The notes: generated from the letters alone by a model not told the origin. Positions 8,697 through 17,149 are shown, counted from the stretch's first letter. The stretch: 64,000 nucleotides of DNA from an uncultured Nioella sp. (GCA_947495575.1 CANLZL010000003.1:434001-498000); one strand, 5' to 3'. A program made the numbers and translations.

Positions 8697-9322
8697 GCAG
8701 CGGCCTCCTCTCGGCTCAGGACTTTGTGGTCAACCAACGCGTCAGCCCAGCCCTGAGGATTTTGGAAGAGGTGGACGTTCCAGCCCCGGCTTTTGGCCAT
8801 GTCAAAATTGTCCTGCCGGTCATCTGCAAAAAGCAGGTTTTCTGGAGATACTCCGCTATCTGCTTCGACATGGGCGTAAATCGCGGGGTCGGGCTTGGCC
8901 ATGCGCAAACGACCCGACACATAAGGACGGTCAAATTCGTTGAGGAAGTCGAAATGGCTTTGCGCCAGTTCAAAACTCTCCACACCGAAATTCGTCAATG
9001 CAAAGACGGGGATGCCTTTGGCACGCAACGCACGCAACAGTTTTACTGAATGCGGAATCACAGGATGTGCCAATTCTAACCATCTGTCATGCCACATGCG
9101 AATTTCATCGCGGAAGTCAGGATAGATCTCGGCCGTTTCATAAATCACATCGCGGAAGTTTTCTCCCAGATCGACGCGGTCGTTCATTGCGTGCAGATCA
9201 ACTTTGGCAAACATCTCCTTACGACGCTCAACACCCAATTCACGATCATAGAAATTCTCAGGCACCCATTCGATCAGCACATTGCCGATGTCAAAAACCA
9301 CAGCCTCGATTGTCATGCTCAA
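8693..9322 (-). CDS. HAD-superfamily hydrolase (YihX-like)
   Basis: Cytosolic phosphatase or dehalogenase-like hydrolase, 209 residues. Motif I is FDIGNVL near residues 10-16, so the second aspartate of the usual DxD is glycine; the same DxG form is seen in the YihX/epoxide-hydrolase N-terminal subgroup. Motif II is FALTNFG, motif III centres on AKPDPAIY and motif IV is LLFADDRQDN. Substrate unknown. First gene of a two-gene unit with the ornithine cyclodeaminase-like gene, overlapping by 4 bp. Confidence 0.85.
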   Translation of the reverse strand: MSMTIEAVVFDIGNVLIEWVPENFYDRELGVERRKEMFAKVDLHAMNDRVDLGENFRDVIYETAEIYPDFRDEIRMWHDRWLELAHPVIPHSVKLLRALRAKGIPVFALTNFGVESFELAQSHFDFLNEFDRPYVSGRLRMAKPDPAIYAHVEADSGVSPENLLFADDRQDNFDMAKSRGWNVHLFQNPQGWADALVDHKVLSREEAAA

Positions 9323-9352
9323 TTCCTTCGAAAACAGGCTCTAACAAGCCGT

Positions 9353-10786
9353 TTAGTCACTTTTCTTGCTTGGTTTCTTTTTCACTTTGAACTCGTCAGG
9401 TATTGGCATCCGGTTGAACGCATCAAGGCCCGCGATCTTGTAGGCTTCGGCCAATGTCGGGTAGTTGAATGTGTTCTGAACAAAGTAATCGACCGTGCCC
9501 TTCAGGTTCATGACCGCCTGACCAATATGGATCAGCTCGGTCGCGCCTTCGCCCACGATCTGGACACCCAACAACCGCCGGGTTTTCAGGCTGATCAACA
9601 TCTTCAGCATACCATGTTCCAGCCCCATAATGTGCCCGCGACTGGTTTCGCGGAACCGAGCAATGCCAATCTCATAAGGAATACCGCGGTCGGCCAGTTC
9701 TTCCTCGGACATGCCGCAAGTCGACATTTCGGGCACGGAATAGATGCCATAAGGATACCAAGGGCTTTCTGGCAAGGTTGGCGTTTCCAGCGCGTGGCAG
9801 GCCGCAACGCGGCCTTGCTGAAGCGAGGTCGATGCAAGCGATGGGTGGCCGATAACGTCGCCGGTCGCATAGATATGCGTCACGCTGGTCTGGTAGGTCT
9901 TGCGATCAACCTCAATCCGACCGCGATGGTCGGTTTCGATCCCAACGGCCTCAAGGTTCAGGGCGTCAGTCGCCCCCATGCGACCAGCGGCAAACAGCAA
10001 CATATCGCCCCGCACATGTCGACCATTGGCAAGGCTCACTTCGACATGAGTGCCCTCGTCCTCGATCTTTTCAATGGCAGAGCCAAGGCGCAGATCGACA
10101 CCGTTTTCACGGATCTGATGGGTAAATTCCTGAATCAACGTGCGGTCGACAAAGTCGAGGAAGGTTTCGCGCGGCTCGATCAGTGTGACGCGCACATCAA
10201 GGGCTGAGAACATGGTCGCATATTCGACCCCGATCACCCCCGCGCCAACCACGATCAGGGCGCGTGGGATTTCCTCCATATCAAGGAAATCGTCGCCATC
10301 GAGGACCGTTTTCCCGTTAAAGGGTACATAATCGGGGCGGAATGTCTTTGTTCCGGTTGCGATCAGGAATTTGTCTGCGGTGAGACGGCTGGTTTCGCCA
10401 GCCTCGGTTGCGACTTCCACTTCGTTCGGCCCGATGAATTTGGCTAGCCCATGCAAAGTATCGACATGGTTGCGGTTGAATTGGTGTTCCAACACGTCGA
10501 CTTCGTAGTCGATTGTCATATGCAGACGCGCCTTCAGATCTTCGGCCCGGATCTGATCTTTTACGCGGTAAGATAGCCCATAAAAGCTACGCTCGCGCCA
10601 GCCAGTCAGGTTCAACACCGTTTCACGCAGTGTTTTTGATGGAACTGTACCCGTGTGGGCGGACACGCCCCCTAGCCGGTCACGCCGGTCAATAACCAGT
10701 ACTTTGCGATGTAGTTTTCCGGCTTGAATGGCCGCGGCTCGGCCAGAGGGGCCGGAACCAATGATAATCAGGTCATAGTGAGACAA
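9353..10786 (-). CDS. sthA: Soluble pyridine nucleotide transhydrogenase
   Basis: Flavoenzyme exchanging reducing equivalents between NADPH and NAD+ to balance the two pools. Seen: FAD motif IIGSGPSGRAAA near residue 8, the stretch GGVSAHTGTVPSK where dithiol oxidoreductases have GGxCxxxGCIPSK (no redox-active cysteine pair, as expected for SthA), and the NAD(P) motif VVGAGVIGVEYA. The TTG at 10786 gives 477 residues starting SHYDLIIIGSG, matching the family start, and lies 4 bp after the fghA stop; an ATG at 10816 (487 residues, overlapping fghA) is the alternative. Transcribed with fghA. Confidence 0.9.
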   Translation of the reverse strand: MSHYDLIIIGSGPSGRAAAIQAGKLHRKVLVIDRRDRLGGVSAHTGTVPSKTLRETVLNLTGWRERSFYGLSYRVKDQIRAEDLKARLHMTIDYEVDVLEHQFNRNHVDTLHGLAKFIGPNEVEVATEAGETSRLTADKFLIATGTKTFRPDYVPFNGKTVLDGDDFLDMEEIPRALIVVGAGVIGVEYATMFSALDVRVTLIEPRETFLDFVDRTLIQEFTHQIRENGVDLRLGSAIEKIEDEGTHVEVSLANGRHVRGDMLLFAAGRMGATDALNLEAVGIETDHRGRIEVDRKTYQTSVTHIYATGDVIGHPSLASTSLQQGRVAACHALETPTLPESPWYPYGIYSVPEMSTCGMSEEELADRGIPYEIGIARFRETSRGHIMGLEHGMLKMLISLKTRRLLGVQIVGEGATELIHIGQAVMNLKGTVDYFVQNTFNYPTLAEAYKIAGLDAFNRMPIPDEFKVKKKPSKKSD

Positions 10787-10790
10787 AGGA

Positions 10791-11624
10791 TTAAACCCCG
10801 TAAAGTGCCTCTGCATGGAATGCGATGTGATCTTCCATGAAGGTTGAGACAAAGAAATAGGAATGGTCATAGCCCGGTTGCAAACGCAGAGTTGCAGGCT
10901 GGCGGCGGGTGGCAATAGCAGCGGCAAGGGATTCGGTTTTCAGCAGATCCCCGAATTGATCGGACGTGCCGGTATCGATCAAAACCTGACCGGGAAAGCC
11001 GTGTTCGGCCATCAAAACACTTGCGTCATGAGCCGCCCAATCAGCCTCGTTTTCGCCAAGATAGGCGGAAAGCTGTTTCCGGCCCCAATCAGATGCCATC
11101 GGGTTGCAGATGGGCGAAAAGGCCGAGACGCTCGCAAAGCGCTCTGGCAATGACATCGCGATTGTCAGCGCGCCATGCCCACCCATAGAATGTCCGGTGA
11201 TGGCCTGCCTGTCAGCATCCAGCGCAAAGCGGGAAAAGACCTGATCGGGCAGGTCCTCTGTGATGTAGTCCCACATCTGAAAATTTGCTGCCCAAGGGTC
11301 TTGCGTGGCGTTCACATAGAACCCGGCGCCCTGGCCGAGGTCATAGGCGTCATCATCGGCCACGCCCTCACCCCGTGGGGAGGTGTCCGGGAAAATCAAG
11401 GCAATGCCCTGTTCTGCAGCCCAGACTTGCGCGCCGGATTTCACCATAGCATTCTCATGTGTGCAGGTCAGACCGGACAGATACCAAAGCACCGGCACGG
11501 GTCCGTCCTCGGCCTCGGCTGGCATGAACAGACCGAACGTCATCTCAGTGCCGGTCGCCGCAGAGACATGTTTATAGACACCCTGCGTGCCGCCAAAACA
11601 TCTGTTTTCAGACAAGGTTTCCAT
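10791..11624 (-). CDS. fghA: S-formylglutathione hydrolase
   Basis: Serine esterase that splits S-formylglutathione into formate and glutathione, the second step of glutathione-dependent formaldehyde oxidation. The 277 residues match the family. The nucleophile elbow GHSMGGHGA is near residue 145, and a late aspartate (LIDTGTSDQF) and histidine (GYDHSYFF) complete the triad. The ATG at 11624 follows an AGGGAGAG ribosome site by 7 bp; a 19-residue upstream extension was rejected. The partner dehydrogenase frmA is about 3.5 kb away on the same strand; sthA follows directly. Confidence 0.95.
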   Translation of the reverse strand: METLSENRCFGGTQGVYKHVSAATGTEMTFGLFMPAEAEDGPVPVLWYLSGLTCTHENAMVKSGAQVWAAEQGIALIFPDTSPRGEGVADDDAYDLGQGAGFYVNATQDPWAANFQMWDYITEDLPDQVFSRFALDADRQAITGHSMGGHGALTIAMSLPERFASVSAFSPICNPMASDWGRKQLSAYLGENEADWAAHDASVLMAEHGFPGQVLIDTGTSDQFGDLLKTESLAAAIATRRQPATLRLQPGYDHSYFFVSTFMEDHIAFHAEALYGV

Positions 11625-11696
11625 CTGCGCACTCTCCCTGATCGTGGCGTTTGCTACCGGCCATGCGTAGCGCGCCACCAAAGAAGCGGCAAGAGA

Positions 11697-12629
11697 TCAG
11701 AGTAAGGGAGTGATCCAGGCAATCACCAAAGAGACCGTCACAATGGACACAGCAGTGGAAATTAGGATCGAAGCGGAAACACGTTGCGGTGCAACGCCAT
11801 AATGTTGGGCAAGGATGTACACATTTCCTGCAACCGGCAAAGCGGCGGCTGCGATCATGACGCCCGCGTCAAGACTGGCAACAGGAAAGACAACAAGCGC
11901 GGCAAAAGCAACGGCCGCAGGGTGCAGGACCAATTTGCAAAAGCTCAGCCAACCCGCCACTGAAAGACGCTCTGCTGATTTCCCGGCCAGCGACGCGCCA
12001 ATCGCAAAAAGTGCGCCAGGGGTGGCAGCGGCGCCAAGGATCAAGAGGAACTCGTTTATTACGTCCGGAATGGGAACCGACAGGCTGGAACAAATCAGGC
12101 CCAGTGACATCGACACGATCATCGGATTGGCAATGATCCCCCGCCCGACAGACAAGAATGTCCGATGGCTCAGCCGACCGTCCCGTGAGACGGTTATCAA
12201 AATGGTGATCAGGCTCGAAAACACGATGAGGTCGATCGCCAGCAGCATCAACATTGGGCCAGCCGACGCTTCGCCCAACAAAACGACAAACATCGGAAGG
12301 CCAAGAAACCCCAAATTTCCTATCGCGGCTACCTGCGCTTCTACTGCTGCTTCGGCCAGCCCGCGTTTTCGTAAGAGGGCGACAGTCAAGGCAATTGCAT
12401 AGACGGCCAAACAACCAGTCAAATAGGCGGCCGACGAAGACCAGGAAAACACTTCCGAAACAGATAGGTTGGCAGAAAAGCGAAAAAGCATCGCCGACAA
12501 AGCGAAGTAGAAAACGAATTTGGTTAAGTAGGCCGTTGCCTCTGCCGTGAAAAACCCCGTGCGCCCGGCCTGAAACCCCAGGCCGATCAACATGAAAAAG
12601 GGCAGGGTCTTTAAAAAAATATCGACCAT
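11697..12629 (-). CDS. AEC-family transporter
   Basis: Ten-segment inner-membrane carrier of the auxin efflux carrier family, 310 residues, with an inverted repeat of two five-helix halves evident from the hydrophobic pattern. The family moves small organic acids such as malate or malonate; cargo here is unknown. It is divergent from a TetR-type regulator with 101 bp between them, and two palindromes in that gap make joint control by the regulator likely. Confidence 0.85.
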   Translation of the reverse strand: MVDIFLKTLPFFMLIGLGFQAGRTGFFTAEATAYLTKFVFYFALSAMLFRFSANLSVSEVFSWSSSAAYLTGCLAVYAIALTVALLRKRGLAEAAVEAQVAAIGNLGFLGLPMFVVLLGEASAGPMLMLLAIDLIVFSSLITILITVSRDGRLSHRTFLSVGRGIIANPMIVSMSLGLICSSLSVPIPDVINEFLLILGAAATPGALFAIGASLAGKSAERLSVAGWLSFCKLVLHPAAVAFAALVVFPVASLDAGVMIAAAALPVAGNVYILAQHYGVAPQRVSASILISTAVSIVTVSLVIAWITPLL

Positions 12630-12674
12630 GCTGCAATCGCTAGGCGTTTCTTTGCGACCTGTCCAGAGCTTGTC

Positions 12675-12703
12675 TTGATGAACTGAACCGATCAGTCTAT
12701 ATT
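12675..12703 (+). promoter_or_regulatory. Promoter of tetR-type gene
   Basis: TTGATG (12675-12680), 17-bp spacer, TATATT (12698-12703). It lies 28 bp before the ATG at 12731 and contains a palindrome in its spacer. Confidence 0.6.
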
Positions 12704-12715
12704 TACATTTGTAAA
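12682..12715. promoter_or_regulatory. Two palindromes, probable TetR-family operators
   Basis: ACTGA-ACCGA-TCAGT occupies 12682-12696 inside the promoter spacer, and TTTACA-TT-TGTAAA occupies 12702-12715 over and just after the -10. Two nested or adjacent palindromes over a TetR-type gene's own promoter are the usual sign of autoregulation, and the same site would control the divergent AEC transporter gene. Which palindrome is bound is not known. Confidence 0.55.
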
Positions 12716-12730
12716 CTGCAGGAGACTTTG

Positions 12731-13348
12731 ATGAACCAACAGACGCCCCTGAAGAAAGGCCGGAAATACGACCAGGTGCTGGAGGGCGCGAGGGATGTAT
12801 TTATTCGTGAAGGCTATGAGGGGGCCAGCGTTGATCAGATTGCCAAGGATGCAGGCGTGTCCAAGGCAACCTTGTACAGTTACTTCCCTGATAAGCAGGC
12901 CTTGTTTGTCTCTGTTCTGACCGCTGAATGCGATATGAATACGCAAGCCTCGATGAATGACGAGCTGTTTCAACTGCCGGTGAAAGACGCGTTGTTCCAG
13001 ATGGCGCGCGGATTTCTGGAGTTTTTGTTTTCAGAGTTTTCAATCGAAGTGTTCCGACTTTGCCTGGCTGAGTCGCGCCGCTTTCCGGAAATAGGGCGGG
13101 ATTTTTACCTGACAGGGCCACGTTCGGCGCAGGATCAATTGGTCGCCGTGCTGCAAACCGGCCGCTTTCAGGAAGAGTTGAATATTCATGATCCAGAGGT
13201 CGCCGCCGATCAGTTCCTACAGCTGTGTCGAACCGACTTGGTTTTGAAACGCCTGTTTGGAATGGTCGATCAGGTCAACGAAGAAGATGTAAACAAGATT
13301 GCTTATGAAACCGTGACGACGTTTCTGGCAAGGTATGGCCGCCAGTAG
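12731..13348 (+). CDS. TetR/AcrR-family transcriptional regulator
   Basis: Dimeric repressor of 205 residues. The N-terminal helix-turn-helix is complete: VFIREGYEGASVDQIAKDAG followed by VSKATLYSYFPDKQALF near residues 24-58; the C-terminal ligand and dimer domain includes DAADQFLQLCRTDLV-like AefR/TetR_C sequence. The ATG at 12731 sits 5 bp after GGAGA; a TTG codon directly before it is in frame but less likely. The likely target is the divergent AEC transporter plus its own promoter. Inducer unknown. Confidence 0.88.
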   Translation: MNQQTPLKKGRKYDQVLEGARDVFIREGYEGASVDQIAKDAGVSKATLYSYFPDKQALFVSVLTAECDMNTQASMNDELFQLPVKDALFQMARGFLEFLFSEFSIEVFRLCLAESRRFPEIGRDFYLTGPRSAQDQLVAVLQTGRFQEELNIHDPEVAADQFLQLCRTDLVLKRLFGMVDQVNEEDVNKIAYETVTTFLARYGRQ

Positions 13349-14059
13349 TCAGGGCTTTTGCCGGACGAGAACCAGGTTTCCGTCTTTGCGTTTCGTTTCA
13401 AACCCGCTCAGCGATTTCGCCAGGTCGATCAGTTTTTTGTAGCCATAGCTGCGCGTGTCAAAATCGGGATGCGCGGCCGTGATTTTCGACCCGATTGCCC
13501 CCAATAGATACCATTCATCATCCTGATCCATCGCCTCCATAGCCTGGCGGATCAAGAGCGAAGGATCAGGCATGGCATCGCCGGGCGTGGTGTCATTTTC
13601 AACGGGTGGCGAGGCATCACCTGTCAGGTTCTCGACAAAGATGAACCGCTTGCAGGCCTTTCGAAACGCTTCAGGTGTCTTCTTTTCCCCGATTCCGAAC
13701 ACATCGAGACCCTGTTCGCGAATGCGGCTGGCCAGACGAGTGAAGTCGCTATCCGAGCTGACAAGCACAAAGCCGTCAAATCGCCCAGTATGCAGCAAAT
13801 CCATCGCGTCGATGACCAATGCGATGTCGCTGGCGTTTTTGCCAACCGTATTGGCGGGCTGGTGATAGGGAACAAGCCCGTGTTCGGCCTGCACCTTGTT
13901 CCAGCGCACCATTTGGCTGGACGAGAAATCTCCGTAAACCCGGCGCACGCTCGCTTCACCGAATTTAGCTATCTCATCAAAGATCGCCTGCGTGTGTCGC
14001 GGTGAAATGTTGTCTGCATCCACCAGAACGGCAAGCAAGGGTGTCGCGGTCTCAGTCAT
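13349..14059 (-). CDS. NYN-domain (LabA/DUF88-like) protein with C-terminal LOTUS-like domain
   Basis: Predicted PIN-like ribonuclease of 236 residues. The NYN acidic residues are visible in LVDADNISP (near 12-20), IDAMDLLHTG and LVSSDSDFTRLASRIREQG. Residues about 160-236 (LIRQAMEAM ... YGYKKLIDLAKSL ... RKDGNLVLVRQKP) look like the OST-HTH/LOTUS RNA-binding module that often accompanies NYN domains. The target RNA is unknown. It follows two genes for small secreted proteins by 9 bp and abuts the stop of the tetR-type gene convergently. Confidence 0.8.
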   Translation of the reverse strand: MTETATPLLAVLVDADNISPRHTQAIFDEIAKFGEASVRRVYGDFSSSQMVRWNKVQAEHGLVPYHQPANTVGKNASDIALVIDAMDLLHTGRFDGFVLVSSDSDFTRLASRIREQGLDVFGIGEKKTPEAFRKACKRFIFVENLTGDASPPVENDTTPGDAMPDPSLLIRQAMEAMDQDDEWYLLGAIGSKITAAHPDFDTRSYGYKKLIDLAKSLSGFETKRKDGNLVLVRQKP

Positions 14060-14068
14060 AGAGTTCGC

Positions 14069-14485
14069 CTATTTTGAGGATGCTGAACAGGCGGAGTCAC
14101 CGCGCAGAATAGCTACAAGTCGGTGCACGTCTGCCGCGGGCACGTCAACACCCGAGAGAAGAACCCCGCCACCACTGATCTGTTCCTGAATTCGCGGCTC
14201 GGTGAATAGGTCTCCGCAGAGATAGACCTGCATGTCGTAACCAATATTGACGCCCGTAGACGCGGCCAGCCAACTGGTGGCTTCCGGCCCCAATTGAAGC
14301 GAAATTTGCAGGCGATCCGGAAAATAAGGGTCCGGCACGGTCTCGACGGACAAAATCCCGTCGGGCGCGATGTCGATTAAGCTTTCCTGAACGGCGAAGC
14401 GAAGCGGTTGGTCATCGTAAGTCTGCGCCTCTGCCTCTGCATAAAGCAAAGTTGCGACAAGGACTGCAAGAACAGGTCTGATCAT
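14069..14485 (-). CDS. Small secreted protein of unknown function
   Basis: Not recognised. 138 residues with a signal peptide (MIRPVLAVLVATLLYAEAEA, cleavage near residue 20). The mature part has two cysteines far apart (YLCGDLF and GDSACSA), which could form one disulfide in the periplasm. The ATG at 14485 overlaps the stop of the upstream gene (ATGA), and the NYN-domain gene follows 9 bp later, so the three form an operon. A longer reading frame to 14539 was rejected because it would place the signal peptide internally. Confidence 0.65.
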   Translation of the reverse strand: MIRPVLAVLVATLLYAEAEAQTYDDQPLRFAVQESLIDIAPDGILSVETVPDPYFPDRLQISLQLGPEATSWLAASTGVNIGYDMQVYLCGDLFTEPRIQEQISGGGVLLSGVDVPAADVHRLVAILRGDSACSASSK

Positions 14486-14883
14486 TTGGAACCGGAAGGG
14501 GTTGCCGCAGGCGCGCCACCCGCCACCTGTTGGTCCCAAATATCAGACAGACGCGTTGCGACGGTTTCGCGGGCCTCATTATCACTGTCGCTGTTGTAGA
14601 CGATCAAAAACGGAGCCACCAATCCCGCCTCGATCGGGCAGATGATTAGCGCATCAACAACTTCGCCCCGCAGGTCATAACCGCCCAGCGTCCACTCGCT
14701 ACGCCCGGTAAACCCATCGCCGCCATAGCTGGATCGGTAAGTATCGACGGTAGCCTCGGCCAAACGCATGCACTCAGCGCGTTCATCAACTGACCCTAAA
14801 TCGGTCACGGTCCACCCTTCAGCGTTCGCGGCCATTGCAAGAATAACGAAGGAAACGGCGCTGGCTAAGGTCAGTCGTTTCAA
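14482..14883 (-). CDS. Small secreted protein of unknown function
   Basis: Not recognised. 133 residues; signal peptide MKRLTLASAVSFVILAMAANA with cleavage near residue 21. The mature sequence has cysteines at RAECMRL and LIICPIE and a C-terminal low-complexity tail GGAPAATPSGSK. First gene of the unit with the second secreted protein and the NYN-domain gene. The ATGA overlap implies coupled translation and perhaps a joint role outside the cytoplasm, but nothing in the sequence names it. Confidence 0.65.
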   Translation of the reverse strand: MKRLTLASAVSFVILAMAANAEGWTVTDLGSVDERAECMRLAEATVDTYRSSYGGDGFTGRSEWTLGGYDLRGEVVDALIICPIEAGLVAPFLIVYNSDSDNEARETVATRLSDIWDQQVAGGAPAATPSGSK

Positions 14884-15050
14884 AGGTAAGCCTCCAGTCC
14901 AATTGGCGTCGTCATAAAGCTATCCCTCCGAAATGCGGAGGACTCAAAATGAAATTACTGCTGCAACTCTAACGGGTCGAGCGTCAATTATCCAAGCCTT
15001 AGACCGCGTTCCGGCAGGATTACGCCAGATAAATGGACATCGACAAAGGT

Positions 15051-15083
15051 CCCCCCCTTTCGGACCACCGTCCGAAAAGGGGG
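15051..15083 (-). terminator. G/C-rich hairpin downstream of frmA
   Basis: CCCCCTTTCGGAC (15053-15065) pairs with GTCCGAAAAGGGGG (15070-15083) with one bulged base and a four-base loop. It lies about 20 bp past the frmA stop on the transcribed side. There is no good T-run after it, so it may end transcription weakly or protect the mRNA 3' end. Confidence 0.4.
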
Positions 15084-15104
15084 TATTGGCGACCTTCTCC
15101 GCGC

Positions 15105-16217
15105 CTAAAACTCGACAACTGCGCGGATAGATTTCCCCGCATGCATCAGATCGAAGCCCTCGTTGATCTGGTCCAACGTCAGTTTGTGAGTGATCATCGG
15201 GTCGATCTCAATCTTGCCGTCCATGTACCAATCAACGATCCGGGGCACGTCGGTGCGTCCCTTCGCGCCACCAAAGGCGGTACCGCGCCAGACCCGGCCT
15301 GTGACCAATTGGAAGGGTCGGGTCGAGATCTCGGCACCGGCAGGCGCCACACCGATGATGATCGATTCGCCCCAGCCTTTATGCGCACATTCCAGCGCGG
15401 TGCGCATGACACTGACGTTTCCTGTGGCGTCGAATGAATAATCTGCGCCGCCGCCGGTCAGCTCGACCAGATGCGCCACAAGATCGCCCTCAACTTCGGC
15501 CGGGTTTACAAAATCGGTCATGCCGAAATGCGTGGCCATTTCGACCTTTCCGGGATTGAGGTCTACGCCCACAATCTGATCCGCACCCGCCAGCCGCAGA
15601 CCTTGAATAACGTTCAGGCCAATGCCACCCAGCCCAAAGACAACCGCACGGGCGCCGATCTCGACCTTTGCCGTATTGATCACCGCTCCGATGCCGGTGG
15701 TGACACCGCAGCCGATGTAGCAAATCTTGTCGAAAGGCGCGTCCTGGCGGACTTTGGCCAGCGCGATTTCGGGCAGAACGGTGTGGTTGGCGAAGGTCGA
15801 GCAGCCCATGTAGTGATAGATCGGCGTGCCATCGAGCATCGAGAACCGGGTTGTGCCATCCGGCATCAGACCCTGGCCTTGGGTCACTCGGATCTTTTGG
15901 CAGAGGTTGGTTTTGCCACTGAGGCAATATTCGCATTCACGGCATTCAGGCGTGTAAAGCGGGATCACATGGTCGCCGGGTTTCAGGCTGGTCACGCCCT
16001 CGCCCACCTCTAGCACTACACCTGCGCCCTCATGGCCAAGGATCGCCGGAAAGATCCCCTCTGGATCATCACCGGACCGGGTAAATTCGTCTGTATGACA
16101 AAGACCCGTCGCCTTGATCTCTACCAGGACCTCACCGGCCTTTGGGCCTTCAAGGTTTACCTCCATCACTTCCAATGGTTTGCCAGCCTCAAGGGCCACG
16201 GCAGCTCGGGTGCGCAT
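15105..16217 (-). CDS. frmA: S-(hydroxymethyl)glutathione dehydrogenase / class III alcohol dehydrogenase
   Basis: NAD-dependent zinc enzyme oxidising S-hydroxymethylglutathione to S-formylglutathione, the substrate of FghA encoded at 10791-11624. Length 370 is normal. Catalytic zinc ligands are in GLCHTDEFT (near 37-45) and GHEGAG (near 62-67); the structural zinc cysteines are in the stretch [16 protein letters not shown]; the NAD Rossmann motif is [10 protein letters not shown]. Transcribed alone from a promoter in the 168-bp gap to the I78 genes. This pathway detoxifies formaldehyde from methylated compounds, common in marine alphaproteobacteria. Confidence 0.96.
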   Translation of the reverse strand: MRTRAAVALEAGKPLEVMEVNLEGPKAGEVLVEIKATGLCHTDEFTRSGDDPEGIFPAILGHEGAGVVLEVGEGVTSLKPGDHVIPLYTPECRECEYCLSGKTNLCQKIRVTQGQGLMPDGTTRFSMLDGTPIYHYMGCSTFANHTVLPEIALAKVRQDAPFDKICYIGCGVTTGIGAVINTAKVEIGARAVVFGLGGIGLNVIQGLRLAGADQIVGVDLNPGKVEMATHFGMTDFVNPAEVEGDLVAHLVELTGGGADYSFDATGNVSVMRTALECAHKGWGESIIIGVAPAGAEISTRPFQLVTGRVWRGTAFGGAKGRTDVPRIVDWYMDGKIEIDPMITHKLTLDQINEGFDLMHAGKSIRAVVEF

Positions 16218-16329
16218 GTGTTCGCTCCTCTTTCTTTAATGTTGTTGCAACAAGCCTGTGGGAAATGGCGGGGCATTTCAATGGCGACTCCGTCTGCTGA
16301 GCCGATATTTCCGACATCACCGGGGCAGG

Positions 16330-16357
16330 TTGACTCAGTTTTATGTTTGTGTATAAA
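16330..16357 (+). promoter_or_regulatory. Promoter of I78 inhibitor genes
   Basis: TTGACT (16330-16335), 16-bp spacer, TATAAA (16352-16357), 28 bp before the TTG start at 16386. An AGGAG ribosome site is at 16373-16377. The region is AT-rich compared with its surroundings. Confidence 0.6.
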
Positions 16358-16385
16358 TTACACTTATATTTGAGGAGACATAACT

Positions 16386-16775
16386 TTGAAACATTTTCTG
16401 CTTGCTGCGGCCGCTGCCATTACTATCGCGCCAATCGCCGACGCCCAAGACTACTGCAACTGTCCGCCGATCCCGATAGAGGAACGTAATCTTCATTTGG
16501 TCAGCGGGGTGAACGTGAGTGCCGGATCGGTTGTGGGGCCCGGCAATATTGGAAAGCCCGTCGAGGAAGTGGCGCCTGTTGTCGGCGCGTCTTGTGGTGC
16601 CGATCAATACCAGCACCTGATCGGGTTTCCCGCGATTATCGCCGATCAACTCGGAACGGCCGGCACCGCGCGCGTCCTGCGCCCCGGCGATATCACAACC
16701 ATGGTTTATATCTCGGAGCGCATGAATATCGCGATCGATGAGCACGAGACGATTGATAGAGTGTACTGCGGATGA
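16386..16775 (+). CDS. Secreted I78-family peptidase inhibitor-like protein
   Basis: Predicted periplasmic serine-protease inhibitor. Signal peptide MKHFLLAAAAAITIAPIADA, then a proline/cysteine stretch YCNCPPIP and a C-terminal I78 domain: CGADQYQHLIGFP, RVLRPGDITTMVYISERMN, and the closing IDRVYCG whose cysteine should bond with the one at CGA. Length 129. The start is TTG at 16386, supported by AGGAG 8 bp upstream; no ATG or GTG in frame gives an intact signal peptide. Overlaps the next I78 gene by 4 bp. The protease it would block is unknown. Confidence 0.78.
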   Translation: MKHFLLAAAAAITIAPIADAQDYCNCPPIPIEERNLHLVSGVNVSAGSVVGPGNIGKPVEEVAPVVGASCGADQYQHLIGFPAIIADQLGTAGTARVLRPGDITTMVYISERMNIAIDEHETIDRVYCG

Positions 16776-17143
16776 AACGGCTTGCCATAACCCTTTCCGC
16801 CGCCCTTTTGGCCGCTGGCCCTGCATTGTCGCAAAACGCCTTCTCCGGAGGCTGGCAACACTTCCCGAGTCACGACGTTGGTCGCCCGGTTGCAAATCCT
16901 TATTCGCAATCAGGTGGATGGCCCGGTCGCCCGGACACCCTCGACATTCCTTGTGGAGCGCATGAGCTACAGCATCTTGTTGGCGAACCCACCGAGATCG
17001 CCCGCAGCGCTCCTGGTACAGGACACGCGAGATTTCTGCGCTTTGGCGTGCCGTCAGACACAATGTACAACCTCCAGCGGCTTAACATCGTGTTCGTGGG
17101 AAAATCGGGGGATGAAACCGTCAGCCGAGTCTATTGTGGGTAA
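16772..17143 (+). CDS. Second secreted I78-family inhibitor-like protein
   Basis: 123 residues with a signal peptide (MKRLAITLSAALLAAGPALS) and the same C-terminal layout as its neighbour: CGAHELQHLVGEP, RFLRFGVPSDTMYNLQRLN, and the terminal VSRVYCG. The central segment is diverged (RPGD is replaced by RFGVPSD), so this copy may have a different target or weaker activity. The ATG overlaps the previous stop (ATGA), making a tandem, translationally coupled pair that probably arose by duplication. Confidence 0.75.
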   Translation: MKRLAITLSAALLAAGPALSQNAFSGGWQHFPSHDVGRPVANPYSQSGGWPGRPDTLDIPCGAHELQHLVGEPTEIARSAPGTGHARFLRFGVPSDTMYNLQRLNIVFVGKSGDETVSRVYCG

Positions 17144-17149
17144 ACTCCG

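Noticed and set aside
9089-10207. 372-codon plus-strand frame opposite sthA
   Set aside because: Lies antisense within a well-supported transhydrogenase gene and has low-complexity, family-less sequence.
16341-17063. 240-codon minus-strand frame opposite the I78 genes
   Set aside because: The plus-strand genes have signal peptides, an I78 pattern, a promoter and coupled starts; the antisense product has no recognisable domain.
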